From the NCBI RefSeq assembly GCF_018403185.1, contig NZ_BOSE01000008.1, positions 124,001 to 188,000 on the forward strand: DNA of 64,000 bases, written 5' to 3'. Position numbers and translations under genes: made by a program. The notes under the pieces are model-generated. The model did not search any database and had not been told where the DNA came from. It saw only the letters and a list, made by a program, of their open reading frames with translations. Source of the DNA: Paenibacillus montaniterrae (lineage in GTDB: Bacteria > Bacillota > Bacilli > Paenibacillales > Paenibacillaceae). Shown piece after piece: positions 61,210-64,000 of this stretch; within the stretch, counting starts at the first letter, position 1; the number at the start of each line of letters is the position of its first letter.

Positions 61210-64000
61210 CTATTGCAAAGCTTGCAGCAGTCGAGTCATAATTGTAGCAAACTCTGCCCTAGTAATTGCTTGGTTAGGCTTGAACGTTCCATCCGCATAG
61301 CCTGTTACAATTTCATGCGCAGCCAGTGCATCAATATACGCATATGACCATGCGCTTGTACTTACATCTTTGAAGGAAGCTGCGCCATTCCCCTCCAATT
61401 TAAATGCTCTAGTCATGAGAGCAGCCAGCTCTGCACGGCTAATCATATCGTTTGGTCGGAATGAGCCGTCGCTATAGCCTTGCATTAAACCGGATTGGAA
61501 AGCCGCGCCGATATATGAGCTTGCCCAGTGGCTTGCAGGAACATCAGTAAAGCTGCTTGCCTGGCCCTCCAAGCCCAGATAGGTTGCAATCACTTTAATC
61601 GATTCTGCACGAGTCAGGCTATGGTCTGGACGGAAGCTTCCATCTGGATAGCCGCTTAATAAGCCTTTTGAGATCAGCAGATCAATGTTGGCTTTAGCCC
61701 AGTGTCCTTCTGTATCGGTAAAGCTAATCTCTTCTGTTGGGTCCTGCTCATCTTGAGGTGTTTCCGTTGCATCGTCCCCCGGTGGAGTGGTAGGTCCACC
61801 ATTGTTATCGCCGCCACTTGGCGGTGGTGTAGAACCGCCTCCATTGTTGCCGCCGCTTGGTGGAGGTGTCGTGCCGCCTCCATTGCCGCCGCCCGGATTA
61901 GTAGGCGCAGAACCGTCTACATAGGTTAGTGCAGGCGCAAATTGTGTAAGCAATCTTGCCTTTGTTTGTTGTTCTAGCGCATACCCCATGCCTAAAATAT
62001 TGGCATCATCCCATGCTCGCCCTACTAGCTGCATAGCGATTGAATAGCCGCTTGGACTAACACCGACAGGAACAACTACAGTTGGCAATCCTACATTAGA
62101 GGTCAAGACGCCAGTCGCACGATCAGAGCTTAGTTGGCTTGTTGCGCCATCATTATTGTACACATCGCTTATGAAGCCAGCATAGACGACGCTATCTACG
62201 TCATACTCGTCCATCCATTGCTTAATCACCTCTTTGTATGCTGTTCTGTATTCAATATAGGCTTGTACCTCGCTTTCCGTCATGCGTGGACGCTCAGTGT
62301 AGTTTCTTTGGTTATATGAAAGTACCTTATCAGAAGCCAGAAGCCGATCGCCATTTTCATAAGGGAAATCATCATGTAGCTCAATATAACGAGCCCAGCC
62401 TTCCGTTGAACCATTTATACCGCTAGGTCGCTGAGGCGCACTTGGCGGGGCGCTCATTTCGACCATAGTTGCTCCAGCAGCCTCTAGCTCAGAGAATTTA
62501 TCCATTACAGCTTGTCCTGTACCGTCATCAGCAAATGAAGATACAAAGGAAGAAGGAATATAACCAATTCGCTTGCCTTGCAGGGCATCAAGCTGTAGCG
62601 CCTCGGTCCAATCAGCAGGACGTTTCGCATCTGCATCGACTGTTAGCATATCAAGCGGATCAGTGCCGGTAGTTGCATTTAATAGATAGGCCAGGTCAGT
62701 TACAGTACGGGCGATTGGGCCCGCATAGTCTTGTCCCCATGTTAAAGGCATGACGCCGCGTGTACTAGCCATGCCATCTGTGCCGCGGAACGTTGTAAGG
62801 CTCGCTCCTACGCTTGGTGCATAAAGAGATACCCCTGTTTGCGAACCCATAGCCGCTGCTGCAAAGTTTGCCGAAACAGATACTGCAGATCCGCCGCTTG
62901 AACCAAATGATGTTTTAGACGGATATAGCGCATTCCATGTTTGCATCCATCCGCTTTCACTGAAGCTTCCGCTATTCGCAAACTCAGACGTGTTGACCTT
63001 GCCAATAATAACTGCGCCGGCTTCTCTCAGCTTCTCTACTTGGTAAGCATCGGATTTGGGCTGCCAGCCTTCAAGAGCTCTACTGCCGCCAGTCGTTGGC
63101 ATGTCCTTCGTGTCATAAATATCTTTAATGGCAATTGGGATGCCTAGCAGCTCGCCAGTACGGCCTTCTCGACGAGCGAGATCGGCTGCTTTAGCTTGCT
63201 CGATGGCAGATTCGGACACATGGAGAAAGGAATGAAAGCCTAATTGCCCTAAATCATAGGCTGTAATTCGATCTAAATAAGCACGTGTAATTTGTTCAGA
63301 GGTCGTAATGCCCTTCTCCATATCTGCTTGCATTTCAGCAATCGATTTATTGATCACATCATATGGAGAAGAGGTTACAAGTTTAGGCAATGCAGGTGCT
63401 GCCGGAATATCAAGACGTGTTACTGCTTCACATGCGTCCACATCCACGCCTGCAATGGCAGACAAATCCCAGTTGCTGATCGTACAAATTTGCGCCTCGC
63501 TCAAATTGGTTACATCTGGCTGAGTCGTTAATTCACCCAGAGCAGTAACGGTGCTGGCTACTCCTGCTTCACCTGTTTGCCCAACAAGGACATAGCGAGC
63601 AAGCGATTTCGTTTCACCCGGCTCAATCGTCAAGCTGTGAATGAAGCCATAAAAGTTTGCATCATTGCCGGAAGTCGCTAAAGGCGTCGTGAACGGATTT
63701 TTTTGCTGGTTGCCGGTACCGGTTAGGGCGCCTTCAAATGGAGCAGATGAGCCTAAAACAATTCCTACAGGCAAATCACCCTCTCGGTTATTGCCTATCA
63801 GCACCCAGGAATCCTCGGGTGTAATCGTTAAATCCTCTGAGGAGGTGGCCTTGACTTGGCTTGCATATTCTCCTGTACCATAGCCTAAAGAGCCGCCAAA
63901 TGATACGTCTACCGTTACAGCAGCGCCGGTTGTGTTGGTGAAGCTATCAAAAAATCTCGTTTTGTTATGCGTACTATCGAAATAAATATTACGTGTAATG
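61210..64000 (-). CDS. S-layer-anchored amidase-signature enzyme (N-terminus beyond window)
   Basis: The frame is open to the right edge, about 930 codons visible. N-terminal part (visible 1-190): beta-rich, Thr/Ser/Gly-rich adhesin-like region (FFDSFTNTTGAAVTVDVSFG). Middle about 500 residues: amidase signature family with catalytic Lys in IPIAIKDIYD, cis-Ser in SFGSSGGSAVSVS and nucleophile Ser in GSQTGVSLYAPS (usual GSDTGGS, so D to Q is unusual). Then a Gly/Pro/Ser linker with PPPSGG repeats and three SLH domains (last about 170 residues, GYPDGSFRP, GYSDGSFRP, GYADGTFKP). It would be secreted and bound to secondary cell-wall polymers. Substrate unknown. Confidence 0.9.
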   Translation of the reverse strand, partial: ITRNIYFDSTHNKTRFFDSFTNTTGAAVTVDVSFGGSLGYGTGEYASQVKATSSEDLTITPEDSWVLIGNNREGDLPVGIVLGSSAPFEGALTGTGNQQKNPFTTPLATSGNDANFYGFIHSLTIEPGETKSLARYVLVGQTGEAGVASTVTALGELTTQPDVTNLSEAQICTISNWDLSAIAGVDVDACEAVTRLDIPAAPALPKLVTSSPYDVINKSIAEMQADMEKGITTSEQITRAYLDRITAYDLGQLGFHSFLHVSESAIEQAKAADLARREGRTGELLGIPIAIKDIYDTKDMPTTGGSRALEGWQPKSDAYQVEKLREAGAVIIGKVNTSEFANSGSFSESGWMQTWNALYPSKTSFGSSGGSAVSVSANFAAAAMGSQTGVSLYAPSVGASLTTFRGTDGMASTRGVMPLTWGQDYAGPIARTVTDLAYLLNATTGTDPLDMLTVDADAKRPADWTEALQLDALQGKRIGYIPSSFVSSFADDGTGQAVMDKFSELEAAGATMVEMSAPPSAPQRPSGINGSTEGWARYIELHDDFPYENGDRLLASDKVLSYNQRNYTERPRMTESEVQAYIEYRTAYKEVIKQWMDEYDVDSVVYAGFISDVYNNDGATSQLSSDRATGVLTSNVGLPTVVVPVGVSPSGYSIAMQLVGRAWDDANILGMGYALEQQTKARLLTQFAPALTYVDGSAPTNPGGGNGGGTTPPPSGGNNGGGSTPPPSGGDNNGGPTTPPGDDATETPQDEQDPTEEISFTDTEGHWAKANIDLLISKGLLSGYPDGSFRPDHSLTRAESIKVIATYLGLEGQASSFTDVPASHWASSYIGAAFQSGLMQGYSDGSFRPNDMISRAELAALMTRAFKLEGNGAASFKDVSTSAWSYAYIDALAAHEIVTGYADGTFKPNQAITRAEFATIMTRLLQALQ

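Overview
The window looks like chromosome of a spore-forming Firmicute, most likely Paenibacillus or a close relative. The grounds are YesM/YesN-type two-component regulators beside sugar ABC transporters, many three-gene ABC sugar importers without their own ATPase, SLH-anchored surface enzymes, a copper-amine-oxidase N-terminal (stalk) domain protein, BclA-like collagen repeat proteins, and strong AGGAGG ribosome sites with frequent GTG/TTG starts. This is inferred from protein families, not from a marker gene. No rRNA, tRNA, CRISPR array, complete insertion sequence or prophage was recognised.

Layout. 1-9.0 kb (minus strand): two permeases, a solute-binding lipoprotein, a YesM/YesN two-component pair and a beta-glucuronidase cut by the left edge. 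9.0-18.0 kb (minus): a beta-mannosidase operon (two permeases, binding protein, GH2 beta-mannosidase, zinc-type dehydrogenase, TIM-barrel epimerase) behind a LacI regulator. 18-26.6 kb: single genes, including a beta-lactamase-fold hydrolase, TetR, a FusB-type EF-G-binding protein with an apparent attenuation leader, a soluble histidine kinase fused to STAS, a PilZ protein, a secreted stalk-domain protein, two SRPBCC proteins and a sigma-70 factor with a SnoaL domain. 26.7-30.6 kb: four tandem collagen-like (exosporium-type) genes around the remnant of an AAA ATPase; a fifth lies at 51.6 kb. 30.7-34.8 kb: an oxidoreductase plus epimerase pair, a CBM9-like protein and an AraC regulator. 35-45 kb: a seven-gene minus-strand operon (two DUF4832-type TIM-barrel proteins, an acyltransferase-like protein, a Gfo/Idh/MocA oxidoreductase, two LplB/LplC-type permeases, a binding protein) with a divergent LacI regulator. 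45-51.5 kb: small regulator/effector pairs (MarR with hydrolase and phosphotransferase, TetR with ABC-2 permease, TetR with CPBP protease). 52.6-58.7 kb: araBDA with divergent AraR and a nucleotidyltransferase. 58.7-61.1 kb: MerR/SDR and a TetR gene. 61.2 kb to the right edge: an SLH-anchored amidase whose N terminus lies outside.

The main theme is take-up and breakdown of plant or microbial glycans (glucuronides, mannosides, arabinose and an unknown sugar), each module with its own importer and regulator. The most unusual structures are non-coding: a multi-copy intergenic repeat of about 145 bp whose hairpin arms change together between copies (6.6-7.1, 32.7-33.0, 34.8 and 45.1 kb); a leader peptide with competing hairpins before the FusB-type gene; and a long hairpin at 45.0 kb. 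Several start sites were moved from the longest reading frame to a better-placed Shine-Dalgarno (SD) site; each case is noted.
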